Assembly: GCA_027452145.1 (NCBI GenBank) | Contig: DAIDHB010000358.1 | Location: 1 to 39,235, forward strand | Reading direction: 5' to 3' | DNA: 39,235 nt | Source: Planctomycetales bacterium | GTDB lineage: Bacteria; Planctomycetota; Planctomycetia; Isosphaerales; Isosphaeraceae | Shown: in pieces, positions 16,088 to 25,479 of the stretch | How positions within the stretch are numbered: the first letter of the stretch is position 1 | How the letters are laid out: every line of letters starts with the position of its first letter | Position numbers and translations under genes: made by a program | The notes under the pieces: generated by a model | The model's input: only the letters and a program-made list of their open reading frames with translations | What the model was told of the DNA's origin: nothing | Databases searched by the model: none

Positions 16088-17791
16088 TCAATCCGGGAGC
16101 CGCAGCGCGCCCGGTGCGCCGGCCGGGACGATCGGGCGGTTGGGACGGACGGGGCGGATCGTCGTGTAGCCCGAGCCGAGCGGCGGGCGCGGGTCGGACT
16201 CGCCACGGTTGGGCCAGAAGGCCATCGCTCGCTCGGCCATCGCGGTGATCGTCAGCGACGGATTCACGCCCGGGTTCGCCGGCATCACCGAGCCATCCAC
16301 CACGTGCAACCCGGGATGGCCGAAGACGCGCTGGAACGGGTCGACGACGCCCTGCTCGATCGAATCCCCGATCCCCACGCCGCCGATGAAGTGCGCCGTG
16401 GCGTTGCGATTCACGACCTCGAACCACGAGCCGGCCTCGCGGCCGCCCATGCCTTCCGACAGCCGGCGCAGGACCTCGTTGGCCGAGGGGATGCAGGCCG
16501 GCGGCCTCGGGCCGCCGCCGTGCCGGCTGTGCAGGCCGCCGTTCTTCCAGTACAGGTCGATCGACTCGTCACGCGTCTGCATGCAGAGCAGGATCACGCT
16601 GCGCTCGGACCAGTGCCGCGGGTCGTCGATGCCGAGCGTGCGCAGCGGGTGCTTGATGAACTCGGTCAGCCAGGCGAGCGTGCGGTGGGCCTCGGTCCCC
16701 TGCGTGTGATAGGTCGACAGGAACGCCATCACGTTGCTGCCGACGCCGTAGTACACCGGCTCGATCGACGTGTCCTCATCCGGCCAGATCGCCGAGGTGA
16801 TCGCCACCGAGCCCGGCGAGGTGATGAACCGCTCGGGGTGCTTCTTCCACTGGCCGTAAGGCACCACGCTGCCCAGGAGCACCTCGGAATTGGTTCGGGC
16901 CAGCCGGCCGAGGCGGTCGGAGAGCCGGGCCAGGTGGCCCTCGTGCCGCATCCGGTGGAGCAATCGGGCTGTGCCGAACGCGTGCGCCGAGACGATCACC
17001 TGCCCGGCGCGGTAGCGGGTCGATCCCTCGACGCGGCCCTCGAGCCCCGGGTGCCGTGCGGTGACCTCGTAGCCGCCGCCTTCCAGCGGGCGGATCTCGG
17101 TGGCCTGCTGCAAGTCGTGGACGACGGCCCCGTGCTTTTCGGCCAGGTAGAGGTAGTTCTTCGATAGCTTGTTCTTGGCCCCGTGCCGGCAGCCGATCAT
17201 GCACTCGCCGCACGAGATGCAGCCGGTGCGGCGGGGTCCCTCGCCGCCGAAATAGGGGTCGTCGGCCTCGACGCCGGGCATGCCGAAATAGACGCCGACA
17301 GGGGCCCTCTCGTAGGTTTCGCCCCGGCCCATGTCGCGGGCGATGTCGCGGAGCAGGCGGTCGGCGTCGGTGTCCATGTACGGCACACGGACGACGCCGA
17401 GCATCCGCGTCGCCTGGTCGTAATACGGGGAAAGTTCGGACTGCCAGTCGGTGATGCCGGACCATTCCCGCGCGCGGAAGAACGGCGCGGGCGGGACATA
17501 CAGCGTGTTGGCGTAGACGTTCGAACCGCCACCGACTCCGGCGCCGCACATGATCGTCACGTCGTCGAGGAACTCGAGCCGCTGGATGCCGTACATGCCC
17601 AGCTCGGGCGCCCAGAGGAACTTCCGCAGGTCCCACGAGGTGTGGGGCAGCTCGTCGTCGGGCCAGCGCCGGCCGGCCTCGAGCACGCCGACGCGGTAGC
17701 CCTTCTCGGTCAGCCGCATCGAGGCGACCGAGCCGCCGAAGCCGGACCCGATGATCAGGACGTCGTACTCGAGATCGCCGGACGCCTTCAT
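16088..17791 (-). CDS. GMC-family oxidoreductase, cholesterol-oxidase-like
   Basis: The 567-residue flavoprotein begins with the FAD-binding motif VLIIGSGFGGSVASMRL and LEAGRRW. It has the GMC block MCGAGVGGGSNVYAN and the C-terminal signature GLHVVDGSVMPANPGVNPSLT. The segment CISCGECMIGCRHGAKNK, a four-cysteine motif, is the pattern found in the cholesterol-oxidase-like GMC branch. His and Asn expected near the active site are in NATAHFIGG and NPGVNPS. A GAGGAG site lies about ten bases before the ATG. It likely oxidises an alcohol or sterol-like substrate with FAD. The aldehyde dehydrogenase gene directly upstream on the same strand could process the product. Confidence 0.87.
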   Translation of the reverse strand: MKASGDLEYDVLIIGSGFGGSVASMRLTEKGYRVGVLEAGRRWPDDELPHTSWDLRKFLWAPELGMYGIQRLEFLDDVTIMCGAGVGGGSNVYANTLYVPPAPFFRAREWSGITDWQSELSPYYDQATRMLGVVRVPYMDTDADRLLRDIARDMGRGETYERAPVGVYFGMPGVEADDPYFGGEGPRRTGCISCGECMIGCRHGAKNKLSKNYLYLAEKHGAVVHDLQQATEIRPLEGGGYEVTARHPGLEGRVEGSTRYRAGQVIVSAHAFGTARLLHRMRHEGHLARLSDRLGRLARTNSEVLLGSVVPYGQWKKHPERFITSPGSVAITSAIWPDEDTSIEPVYYGVGSNVMAFLSTYHTQGTEAHRTLAWLTEFIKHPLRTLGIDDPRHWSERSVILLCMQTRDESIDLYWKNGGLHSRHGGGPRPPACIPSANEVLRRLSEGMGGREAGSWFEVVNRNATAHFIGGVGIGDSIEQGVVDPFQRVFGHPGLHVVDGSVMPANPGVNPSLTITAMAERAMAFWPNRGESDPRPPLGSGYTTIRPVRPNRPIVPAGAPGALRLPD

Positions 17792-17812
17792 GCCGGGGTG
17801 GCTCCTCGATTC

Positions 17813-17865
17813 ACTGTAAATATAAAGTTAATAAACAATGAAAAATATAAATTGATTATTTGTTA
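17813..17865 (-). promoter_or_regulatory. AT-rich probable promoter region of the GMC gene
   Basis: These 53 bases are almost only A and T, in sharp contrast to the surroundings. They lie 22 bases upstream of the GMC start codon. Several TATATT/TTATAT-like -10 candidates are present on the minus strand, but no single -35/-10 pair stands out. Confidence 0.35.
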
Positions 17866-17914
17866 TGCCGGCGTGAAAGCAGGTGGGGCTTTCCAGCCTG
17901 GCGGGGGCTTGAGT

Positions 17915-17934
17915 GTCGGGCAAGAATGCCCGAC
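17915..17934. terminator. Perfect 8-bp hairpin after the aldehyde dehydrogenase gene
   Basis: GTCGGGCA, an AGAA loop and TGCCCGAC form a perfect stem that starts five bases past the aldehyde dehydrogenase stop. No T tract follows. It may be a terminator or mRNA-stabilising element, or a REP-like repeat. Confidence 0.45.
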
Positions 17935-17939
17935 CTACT

Positions 17940-19337
17940 TCACATCATCGTGCGCATGACGAAGCCACGGAGCCGTTCGTGCTCGGAGTACGGAGGATAC
18001 CTGACGCCCAGGTCGAGCCTCGTGCTGTGGTACAGGACGCCGCGGGCATTCGTGTAGGCGCGGAAGCCCCATTCGCCGTGGTATTTACCCATTCCAGACT
18101 CGCCCACGCCGCCGAAGGGCAGCTCGCGGATCAGGGGCTGGATGGTGCAGTCATTCACGGCGGCGTCGCCGGACTCGGTGGCGTCGAGCAGGCATGCGGC
18201 GACGTCGCGATCCTCGGCGAACACGTAGAGGCCCAGCGGCTTCGGCCGCGAGCGGACCGTCGCGATCGCCTCTTCGAGGCTGTCGACCTCGAGCACGGGG
18301 AGGATCGGCCCGAAGATCTCCTCCTGCATCGCGGGCGAGTCGGGGGCGACGTTCACCAGGATCGTCGGCGCGATGTAGCGGTCATCGCGGTCGTGTTCTC
18401 CTCCGTGATAAACCTCGGCGCCCCTGAGCAGGCCGAGCAGGCGGTCGAAGTGGCGATGGTTGACGATCCGGCCGTAGTCGGGGCTCTGCCGCGGGTCATC
18501 GCCGTAGAATGACCGCACGGCCGCCTCCAACTCCGCCAGGAACGGCGCCGCGACTTCGTTGAAGACGAGGATGTAGTCGGGCGCGGTGCACGTCTGGCCG
18601 GCGTTCTGCCAGCGGCCCTGGGCGATCCGCCGCGCGGCGACCTTCAGGTTCGCCGACGAATGCACGATCGTCGGGTTCTTGCCGCCGAGCTCGAGGACGA
18701 CGGGCGTGAGGTGCCGGGCCGCGGCCGCCATGACGACGCGGCCGATCGCCGGGCCGCCGGTGAAGAAGATGTGGTCCCAGCGCTGGTCGAGCAGCGCGGT
18801 CGTCTCGGGAACGCCGCCGGTGACGACCGAGAACGCCTCGGGGTCGAGGTACTCGGGCACGATCCTGGCGATCGCCTCGGCGCAGGCCGGGGCGACCTCG
18901 GAGGGCTTGATCACCGCGGCGTTGCCGGCCGAGATCGCGGCGACCAGGGGCGAAAGCGTGAGCATCACGGGATAATTCCAGGCCCCGATGATCAGCCCGA
19001 CGCCCAGCGGGTCGAAGCGGACCTCGGCCCGCGCGGGCGCCAGCGCCAGGGGGGTCGAGACCGCCTCGGGATGCAGCCATTTCCTCAGGTGCCGCCGGGC
19101 ATGCGCGGCCTCGTCGGCGACGAATCGGACGTCGGTGGCGTCCGCATCGACGCGGTTGCGCCTCAGGTCGGACCAGAGGGCGGCGAAGAGGTCGTCGGCC
19201 CGTTCGGTCATCATCGTCTCGAGGGCCGTCAACTGGGCCTCGCGCCACTCGACCGGCCGCGTCTTGCCGGCTTCGAAGTAGCGGCGATGGCGCGCGACGA
19301 CCGCGCCGAAGGCCTGATCCGCCGGGGTTTCGGCCAT
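17940..19337 (-). CDS. Aldehyde dehydrogenase, class 3 / coniferyl type
   Basis: The 465-residue protein is a complete class-3-like aldehyde dehydrogenase. N121 (IIGAWNYPV), K144 (AVIKPSE), E216 (LELGGKNP) and the nucleophile C250 (NAGQTCTAP) are all present, as is the FFTGGPAIGR turn. The C-terminal PFGGVGESGMGKYHGEWGF block is typical of fatty or coniferyl aldehyde dehydrogenases. ATG 19337 (MAETPADQAF) is chosen because the longer open frame upstream is Arg/Pro-rich and unlike the family. It is followed on the same strand by a GMC alcohol oxidase, which suggests an alcohol to aldehyde to acid sequence. The natural substrate is not evident. Confidence 0.9.
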   Translation of the reverse strand: MAETPADQAFGAVVARHRRYFEAGKTRPVEWREAQLTALETMMTERADDLFAALWSDLRRNRVDADATDVRFVADEAAHARRHLRKWLHPEAVSTPLALAPARAEVRFDPLGVGLIIGAWNYPVMLTLSPLVAAISAGNAAVIKPSEVAPACAEAIARIVPEYLDPEAFSVVTGGVPETTALLDQRWDHIFFTGGPAIGRVVMAAAARHLTPVVLELGGKNPTIVHSSANLKVAARRIAQGRWQNAGQTCTAPDYILVFNEVAAPFLAELEAAVRSFYGDDPRQSPDYGRIVNHRHFDRLLGLLRGAEVYHGGEHDRDDRYIAPTILVNVAPDSPAMQEEIFGPILPVLEVDSLEEAIATVRSRPKPLGLYVFAEDRDVAACLLDATESGDAAVNDCTIQPLIRELPFGGVGESGMGKYHGEWGFRAYTNARGVLYHSTRLDLGVRYPPYSEHERLRGFVMRTMM

Positions 19338-19858
19338 GCGTGGTGCTCCCGCGTCGAGCCGCCGATCTCCGGGAGAGGAATTCCCTCGCGGCGTCCGCCG
19401 CGGTCGCGTGCCGTCGCGACCCCTCCCCACCCGATCATACGGCGCCGGGCTCGATCCGGGCCAGGAATCGCCCGCGAAAATGCGGAGCGTGCGGTTCGCG
19501 CCGGAGCGTCCGACCCGCGACGGGGGCCGGTTGTTACGATCGCCCGGCGGTATCCCCGCCGTGGGCACCACGACACTGGCATTCTTTATGCAAGAGAGTG
19601 CCTTCGTCACGATTTCTGGCTCGTGGCAGTATTGCCGGCCCGGCCAGGTCATCCGTCGGCCCGCCGGTCGGTCCCCAGGGGCCGGCTTCGTATTTGACGC
19701 CGGGCGCCCGTTTCTCGGCCCGCGCGGTCGTTAGGGACGGCGCGGGATCCGCCACCCCACAACAACGGCCGGCCATCGGTCCTGCGCGCCGATCGCGGCG
19801 GGCGGCGGCCGGATGTCCGGCCTTGACCGATAAAGCCTCATCCAGAACGGGGGGTTCC
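19338..19858. other. Divergent intergenic region
   Basis: It separates the minus-strand aldehyde dehydrogenase gene from the plus-strand LEDR-motif gene and must hold promoters for both. No clear -35/-10 pair, RNA or conserved gene was found. Confidence 0.4.
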
Positions 19859-20986
19859 ATGGCTCGCGCGGAGGATCGAAAGCGAAGGCGGCGGGTGCAG
19901 GTTCTCTCGGTGAATGCGCTGGAGGATCGGGTCGTGCCGTCAGCCGGCGCAGCACTCGCGGAGATCCAGTACCTGCGGGCGATCAACCGGCTCAGCAGCG
20001 AGCTGCTGGCGAGGGTCGACCACGCCGACGCCCGGGTGACGAGCCAGGCCGTCCGGATCGATGCCCAGTATCAGGCGGCGCTGTCGCATTCGGCCGCCCG
20101 GATTTCGGCGGGGCCCGCGCAGGCGGTGCGGGCCCAGGCCGAGGTGGCGCGAGCCTCGGCCCGCGCCCGGGTGCAAGTCAACCGGCTCACCGCCGCAGTG
20201 GCGGGACAGGTCAACGCTGTCACGGCGAAGTTCGAGCACCGCGTCTCGAACCTCAACGCGCGGTTCGGGCATTCCAGCGCGATGGTCCGCAGCGCCAATC
20301 CGTACTTCCAGACGTTCTTCAACGAAGCGCTGGCGGTGGCCGGGAACATGCTCAATTCCGAGGCGCACTCGACCCAGGCAGGCGTGCAGGCCACGGCTGT
20401 CGTGGTCGCCGGCGGGACCCCGCAGGCGGCCACGCTGTCGGGAGCGCGGCCGGCAGCCGTCGCCCAGGCGGCATCCGCACACCTGGCTGACGCCCGGCAG
20501 GCGCAGCGCGCGGCCGACCGGGCGGCGTTCGACCGCTTCCGCGGCGAGTATTACGTCAGCTTCAACCCGCTGAGGGACGCCGTGGCGGCCGTGGCGTCGT
20601 CCGAGTTGCCCCCGGTGCACCTGGGCGGCGGACGCGTCACCGGGCCGAAGGGCCAGTCGGGCCTGAGGCCGGGGGTCAACCTGACCGGCAGCGGAACGGT
20701 CACATTTACCGGCGAGGTCGGGGCCGACTCGACGTCCGGCTCGGGCCTTGGGCTGGCCAGCGGGGTGGGCGGCAGCGCGGGCGTCGGGAACGCCCCCGGT
20801 ACCGGCACCACCACGATCACCGGCTCCGGCACCGGGACGACCGGTACCGGGGCCACCGTCACCGCCGGCAACGGCGCCAACGGCAACGGCATCGGCGCCA
20901 CCACCGGCGCCGCCGGGACCAGCACCGGCGTCACCGGGACCACCGCGACCGGGACCACGACCACGACCGGCATGAACACGATGTGA
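19859..20986 (+). CDS. LEPR-like motif protein with Gly/Thr-rich tail
   Basis: The 375-residue protein begins with a basic stretch (EDRKRRRRVQ) followed by LSVNALEDRVVPSA. This resembles the planctomycete LEPR-xLL/LEDR-type N-terminal motif found on large surface or exported proteins. Residues of about 30-240 are Ala/Gln/Arg-rich and predicted helical, with AQAVRAQAEVARASARARVQ. The last 80-100 residues are low complexity, Gly/Thr-rich (TGTGTTTITGSGTG). No enzymatic domain was recognised. The start is ATG 19859 after a G-rich site. It may be a cell-surface protein processed through its N-terminal motif, but this is inference. Confidence 0.7.
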   Translation: MARAEDRKRRRRVQVLSVNALEDRVVPSAGAALAEIQYLRAINRLSSELLARVDHADARVTSQAVRIDAQYQAALSHSAARISAGPAQAVRAQAEVARASARARVQVNRLTAAVAGQVNAVTAKFEHRVSNLNARFGHSSAMVRSANPYFQTFFNEALAVAGNMLNSEAHSTQAGVQATAVVVAGGTPQAATLSGARPAAVAQAASAHLADARQAQRAADRAAFDRFRGEYYVSFNPLRDAVAAVASSELPPVHLGGGRVTGPKGQSGLRPGVNLTGSGTVTFTGEVGADSTSGSGLGLASGVGGSAGVGNAPGTGTTTITGSGTGTTGTGATVTAGNGANGNGIGATTGAAGTSTGVTGTTATGTTTTTGMNTM

Positions 20987-21099
20987 CAGCCCCCCTGCCG
21001 CCGATGCCTCCGATCCCGCGCCTGGACCCAGGCATCGCATCGTGGAGGCGCCCGGGCAAGGGAACAGCCGGGCCGCGGGCCCGTCTCAACCCTCGCGGG

Positions 21100-21180
21100 T
21101 TTTTCGCAAACTTTTTGGCGAAAAATCCCCGCTACCCGATGGACGACGGGAGGCCGTGGCTCTACGATGAGGGGGTAGCG
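21100..21180. promoter_or_regulatory. Palindromes upstream of sufR, candidate operators
   Basis: Two inverted repeats occur. TTTTTCGC (21100-21107) pairs with GCGAAAAA (21118-21125), and CGCTACCC (21130-21137) pairs with GGGTAGCG (21173-21180). They lie 33-113 bases before the sufR GTG, where an autoregulatory site for SufR would be expected. The first could instead be part of a terminator for the gene before it. Confidence 0.4.
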
Positions 21181-21212
21181 CGGCAGAGACCCTGCCGCTG
21201 GCGGGAGGACTC

Positions 21213-21884
21213 GTGATCCGGCCCTTGGGTCGGGGGGTGGCTGCGATGTCGGAATCCTCGGATCGGGGGGTGCTCGATTTGCTCCGCCGCCGCGGGCCGA
21301 TGACGGTGGCCGAGCTCTCCGCGCACCTTGGAGTGACCGGAACCGCCGTGCGCAACCGTCTGGCTCGCCTGCTGGATTCGGGCCTGATCGAGCGCCGGAC
21401 CGAATCTGGCGGCCGCGGGCGGCCTCGCCACGCCTACCAGGCCAGCGTCGAGGCGCAGAAGCGCCTCGGGCAGAACTACGCCGACCTGGCCGTGGCGATG
21501 TGGGAAGAGATGATGACCACGGTCGAGGACCGGAAGCTCCGACGCCTGCTGTTCACCCGGATCACCGAGCGGCTCGCCGAGTCGTATCGCTGCCAGGTGA
21601 GCGGCCAGGAGTGGGAGAACCGCCTGGTCCAGTTGACCAACCTCCTGCACGACCGGGGGGTCGAGGCCGAGGTCGCCCGCGACGGCGGGACGGCCTTCCC
21701 GATCCTCCGCCAGCATTCCTGCCCCTACTACGAGCTGGCCGAGTCCGACCCCGCCATCTGCGCCCTCGAGCGCAAGATGCTCGAGAAGGTTCTGGGCCGC
21801 GGCCTGCGGCTCAGCCAGTGCCGGCTCGACGGCGACCGCTTCTGTGACTTCCAGCCCAAGCCATCCCTGGGCAGTGGTCAGTAG
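21213..21884 (+). CDS. sufR: SufR-like iron-sulfur transcriptional regulator
   Basis: The 223-residue protein has a DeoR/ArsR-type winged helix at about 18-75 (GPMTVAELSAHLGVTGTAVRNRLARL), then a helical dimer region. Its C-terminal cysteine set C170, C183, C203 and C211 (HSCPYY, AICALE, SQCRLDGDRFCDF) matches the cluster-binding pattern of SufR. SufR represses the suf operon when it holds an Fe-S cluster. GTG 21213 is chosen because GGGAGGA lies six bases upstream; ATG 21246 is an alternative. Its last codons (SGQ) and stop are formed by a heptamer repeat that continues into the spacer. It precedes sufC. Confidence 0.85.
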   Translation: MIRPLGRGVAAMSESSDRGVLDLLRRRGPMTVAELSAHLGVTGTAVRNRLARLLDSGLIERRTESGGRGRPRHAYQASVEAQKRLGQNYADLAVAMWEEMMTTVEDRKLRRLLFTRITERLAESYRCQVSGQEWENRLVQLTNLLHDRGVEAEVARDGGTAFPILRQHSCPYYELAESDPAICALERKMLEKVLGRGLRLSQCRLDGDRFCDFQPKPSLGSGQ

Positions 21885-22008
21885 GTGGTAGGCGGTGGTC
21901 AGTGGTCAGTGAAAGAGGGCGGCTCATTTACCCCGCTGACTACCGAGCGCACTCCACCATTCTGACTACGAACTACCGACTACTAACCAGTGACCACTGA
22001 CCACCGGC
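21873..22008. repeat. Heptamer repeats spanning the sufR-sufC spacer
   Basis: Units of AGTGGTC occur from 21873 to 21911, starting inside the last sufR codons. The complementary GACCACT units lie at 21988-22005, just before the sufC start. The two arms can pair to form a long hairpin across the spacer. Confidence 0.75.
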
Positions 22009-22021
22009 ATCCAGGATGACG

Positions 22022-22858
<837 letters not shown>

Positions 22859-22978
22859 CTAAAAAGGGGCGACCGAGGCCGGGCCGGGCCGAGCCGACGG
22901 CCCCGCGCCATCGGCCGGCAGCGGCCCCGTACCGATTACGAGAGACTCCGCGCAAGCCATTCAGAAGGACCAGCGACG

Positions 22979-24394
22979 ATGTCGACCGACTTGAATCTCC
23001 AGGTTGCGGGCATCAAGGACGAGTACAAGTACGGGTTCCACGACTCCGAGGCGAACTACGCGTTCAAGAGCGGCAAGGGACTGACCCGCGAGATCGTTTG
23101 CCAGATCTCGGAGATGAAGAACGAGCCGGCCTGGATGCGCGACTTCCGCCTCGAGGCCCTCGAGGTGTTCCGCCAGAAGCCGACGCCCACCTGGGGCGGC
23201 GACCTGTCCGAGCTGAACTTCGACGATATCCACTACTACATGAAGGCGGCCGACCGCCAGGGCCGGAGCTGGGACGACGTCCCGGCCGAGATCAAGAACA
23301 CCTTCGAGAAGCTCGGCATCCCCGAGGCCGAGCGCAAGTTCCTCGCGGGCGTGGGCGCCCAGTACGAGTCGGAGGTCGTCTACCACAGCCTCCGCGAGGA
23401 CTTGCAGCAGAAGGGCGTGATCTTCGTCGATACGGACACCGCGCTGCGTGAGCACCCGGACCTGGTCCGCGAGTACTTCGGCACGGTGATCCCGATCCGC
23501 GACAACAAATTCGCCGCGCTGAACTCGGCGGTCTGGAGCGGCGGTTCGTTCGTGTACATCCCGGCCGGCGTGAAGGTGGACATCCCGCTCCAGGCCTATT
23601 TCCGGATCAACGCCGAGAACATGGGCCAGTTCGAACGGACGCTCATCATTGTCGAGGAGGGCGCGCAGGTCCACTACGTCGAGGGCTGCACAGCGCCCAT
23701 CTACACCAGCGAGAGCCTGCACTCGGCGGTGGTCGAGATCGTGGTGAAGAAGGGCGGCCGGTGCCGGTACACGACGATCCAGAACTGGGCAAACAACATT
23801 TATAACCTGGTCACGAAGCGCGCCGTCGCCCACGAGGACGCGCTGATGGAGTGGGTCGACGGCAACCTCGGCAGCAAGCTGACGATGAAGTACCCGGCGG
23901 TCTACATGATCGGCAAGGGTGCGCGGGGCGAGATCCTGTCGATCGCGTTCGCCGGCAAGGGGCAGCACCAGGACGCCGGCGGCAAGGTGGTGCACGGGGC
24001 GCCTTATACCAGCTCGCGGATCATCTCCAAGAGCATCAGCAAGAACGGCGGCCGGGCCAGCTACCGCGGGCTCTTGAAGGTCGCCGACGGCGCCAAGGGC
24101 TCGAAGTCCAACGTCGTCTGCGACGCCCTGATCCTCGACCCGATCAGCCGCTCGGACACGTATCCGTACATCGAGATCGACGAGGACGATGTCAAGGTCG
24201 GCCACGAGGCGAGCGTCTCGAAGATCGGCGAGGAGCAGCTCTTCTACCTGATGAGCCGCGGGCTCTCAGAGGCCGAGGCCTCGACCCTGATCGTCAGCGG
24301 GTTCATCGAGCCGCTGGTCAAGGAGCTGCCGATGGAATACGCCGTCGAGATGAACAAGCTCATCCAGCTCCAGATGGAAGGCTCGGTGGGGTGA
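22979..24394 (+). CDS. sufB: Fe-S assembly scaffold SufB
   Basis: This 471-residue protein is a full-length SufB, the core of the SufBC2D scaffold. Recognisable parts include FHDSEANYAFKSGKGL near the N terminus, ALNSAVWSGGSFVYIPAGVK, the beta-helix region HYVEGCTAPIYTSESLHSAVVEIVV, NNIYNLVTKRAVA, and GHEASVSKIGEEQLFYLMSRG at the C terminus. The Cys in EGCTAP is the conserved cluster-assembly cysteine of SufB. An AGAAGGA site precedes the ATG. It is followed 12 bases later by an unrelated gene instead of sufD. Confidence 0.96.
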   Translation: MSTDLNLQVAGIKDEYKYGFHDSEANYAFKSGKGLTREIVCQISEMKNEPAWMRDFRLEALEVFRQKPTPTWGGDLSELNFDDIHYYMKAADRQGRSWDDVPAEIKNTFEKLGIPEAERKFLAGVGAQYESEVVYHSLREDLQQKGVIFVDTDTALREHPDLVREYFGTVIPIRDNKFAALNSAVWSGGSFVYIPAGVKVDIPLQAYFRINAENMGQFERTLIIVEEGAQVHYVEGCTAPIYTSESLHSAVVEIVVKKGGRCRYTTIQNWANNIYNLVTKRAVAHEDALMEWVDGNLGSKLTMKYPAVYMIGKGARGEILSIAFAGKGQHQDAGGKVVHGAPYTSSRIISKSISKNGGRASYRGLLKVADGAKGSKSNVVCDALILDPISRSDTYPYIEIDEDDVKVGHEASVSKIGEEQLFYLMSRGLSEAEASTLIVSGFIEPLVKELPMEYAVEMNKLIQLQMEGSVG

Positions 24395-24406
24395 GGAGCA
24401 ATTCCC

Positions 24407-24976
24407 ATGGCGAATGAACGATACTTCCGAGTCGACGTGACTGAAGGCGGCAGGACTAGCCCGGCCTATTTTTACGAGACCACGGGAGGATTGGCCGACC
24501 TCCAATACGGATGGATGAATCATTCGTCCGGGATGAGCAAGTCGGTGGAAGACGCGGTCCGAGACTTCCGCGAAACCCTCCAGTCACGACACGATGCCGC
24601 AGGCGATCGGGTCGTCGTGAGTGTCTCGTCGCCGCATGAGGTGACCCGGGACGAGGTGGATCGTCACAATCCTTCTTATCGTGCCCTGGTCGAGCGAGCC
24701 AGGGCGATTCTCGACGAGGAGACGAAGAAGTCCGTCTATCCCGTAGAGATCGTTGGATTGGAGTGGATCGACGATCCGAACTCGCCGGCATTGGTTCGAT
24801 TCCGACTCTCCGACGAATTGGGAGAGGTCGCCGCCGAGTTCACTCCTCAGGAATTGAGAGATGAATCCTCGCTGCGCCGCCGACTCCGTCGCCTCTACGA
24901 CGAATTGCTCGACAAACGGCTGGAGAGGTTCCTGGAGCGAAACCTTGAGTCGATTCGTGAACACGGAAGAAACTAG
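24407..24976 (+). CDS. Hypothetical protein inserted between sufB and sufD
   Basis: I do not recognise this 189-residue protein. It is charged and soluble. The N-terminal half looks beta-rich (RYFRVDVTEGGRTSPAYFYETTG), and the C-terminal end is a highly charged helix (RRRLRRLYDELLDKRLERFL). A GAGGAG site lies about ten bases before the ATG, and the gap to sufB is only 12 bases, so it is cotranscribed. Its composition is visibly less GC-rich than sufB, including AT-ended codons, which suggests it was acquired later. A role in Fe-S assembly is possible only by position. Confidence 0.7.
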   Translation: MANERYFRVDVTEGGRTSPAYFYETTGGLADLQYGWMNHSSGMSKSVEDAVRDFRETLQSRHDAAGDRVVVSVSSPHEVTRDEVDRHNPSYRALVERARAILDEETKKSVYPVEIVGLEWIDDPNSPALVRFRLSDELGEVAAEFTPQELRDESSLRRRLRRLYDELLDKRLERFLERNLESIREHGRN

Positions 24977-24999
24977 ATCGGAGTCTCGAGGAACGAGCG

Positions 25000-25401
25000 G
25001 TGGCCGGTAATACAAACAGCGATCGTATCCTCGAGTTGGAGCGTAAGACCTTCGAGCTGGAACGTCAGACTTCAGTTGTTCTTGAGCGCGTCGAGAGGTT
25101 GCGCTCCGACCTGGAGCGAGCGGACGAATCCCGGCGCGACAGCGGGGCCGTGGCCTGGCGCGAGCAACTCGCGCAGGTCGGCGGGAGGATCGATCTGGTC
25201 GCTCAGGATCTGGTGCGCACGAGGGATGATCTCAAGGAGTTGAAGGCGCTCCGCTGGGAAATCTGGAAGATGATCCTGACTCCCCTTATCAGTGCAGTCG
25301 TTAGCGCCATCATCAGCGCGGTCGTCGCCTCGCTCGTTATCAACAGGTCGCCGGGCCCTGCGATTGAGCAAACGCCACAGGCCCCGGCAAAGAAGCTCTG
25401 A
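25000..25401 (+). CDS. Small coiled-coil membrane protein
   Basis: The 133-residue protein starts at GTG 25000, seven bases after an AGGAA site. Residues of about 8-80 form an amphipathic coiled coil (ILELERKTFELERQTSVVLE). One hydrophobic helix lies at about 90-114 (MILTPLISAVVSAIISAVVA), followed by a short Pro-rich tail. I do not recognise the family; it resembles small phage- or plasmid-type coiled-coil proteins with a C-terminal anchor. It follows another unassigned gene by 23 bases, and both sit between sufB and sufD. The two may have been gained together. Confidence 0.65.
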   Translation: MAGNTNSDRILELERKTFELERQTSVVLERVERLRSDLERADESRRDSGAVAWREQLAQVGGRIDLVAQDLVRTRDDLKELKALRWEIWKMILTPLISAVVSAIISAVVASLVINRSPGPAIEQTPQAPAKKL

Positions 25402-25479
25402 ATCTGGGATCGAATTTCCCGCCGAGATGGCTCGAATCCCTTTAGTCCGTCCATCGTTTTTACTAGAAGACGCTGAGTC

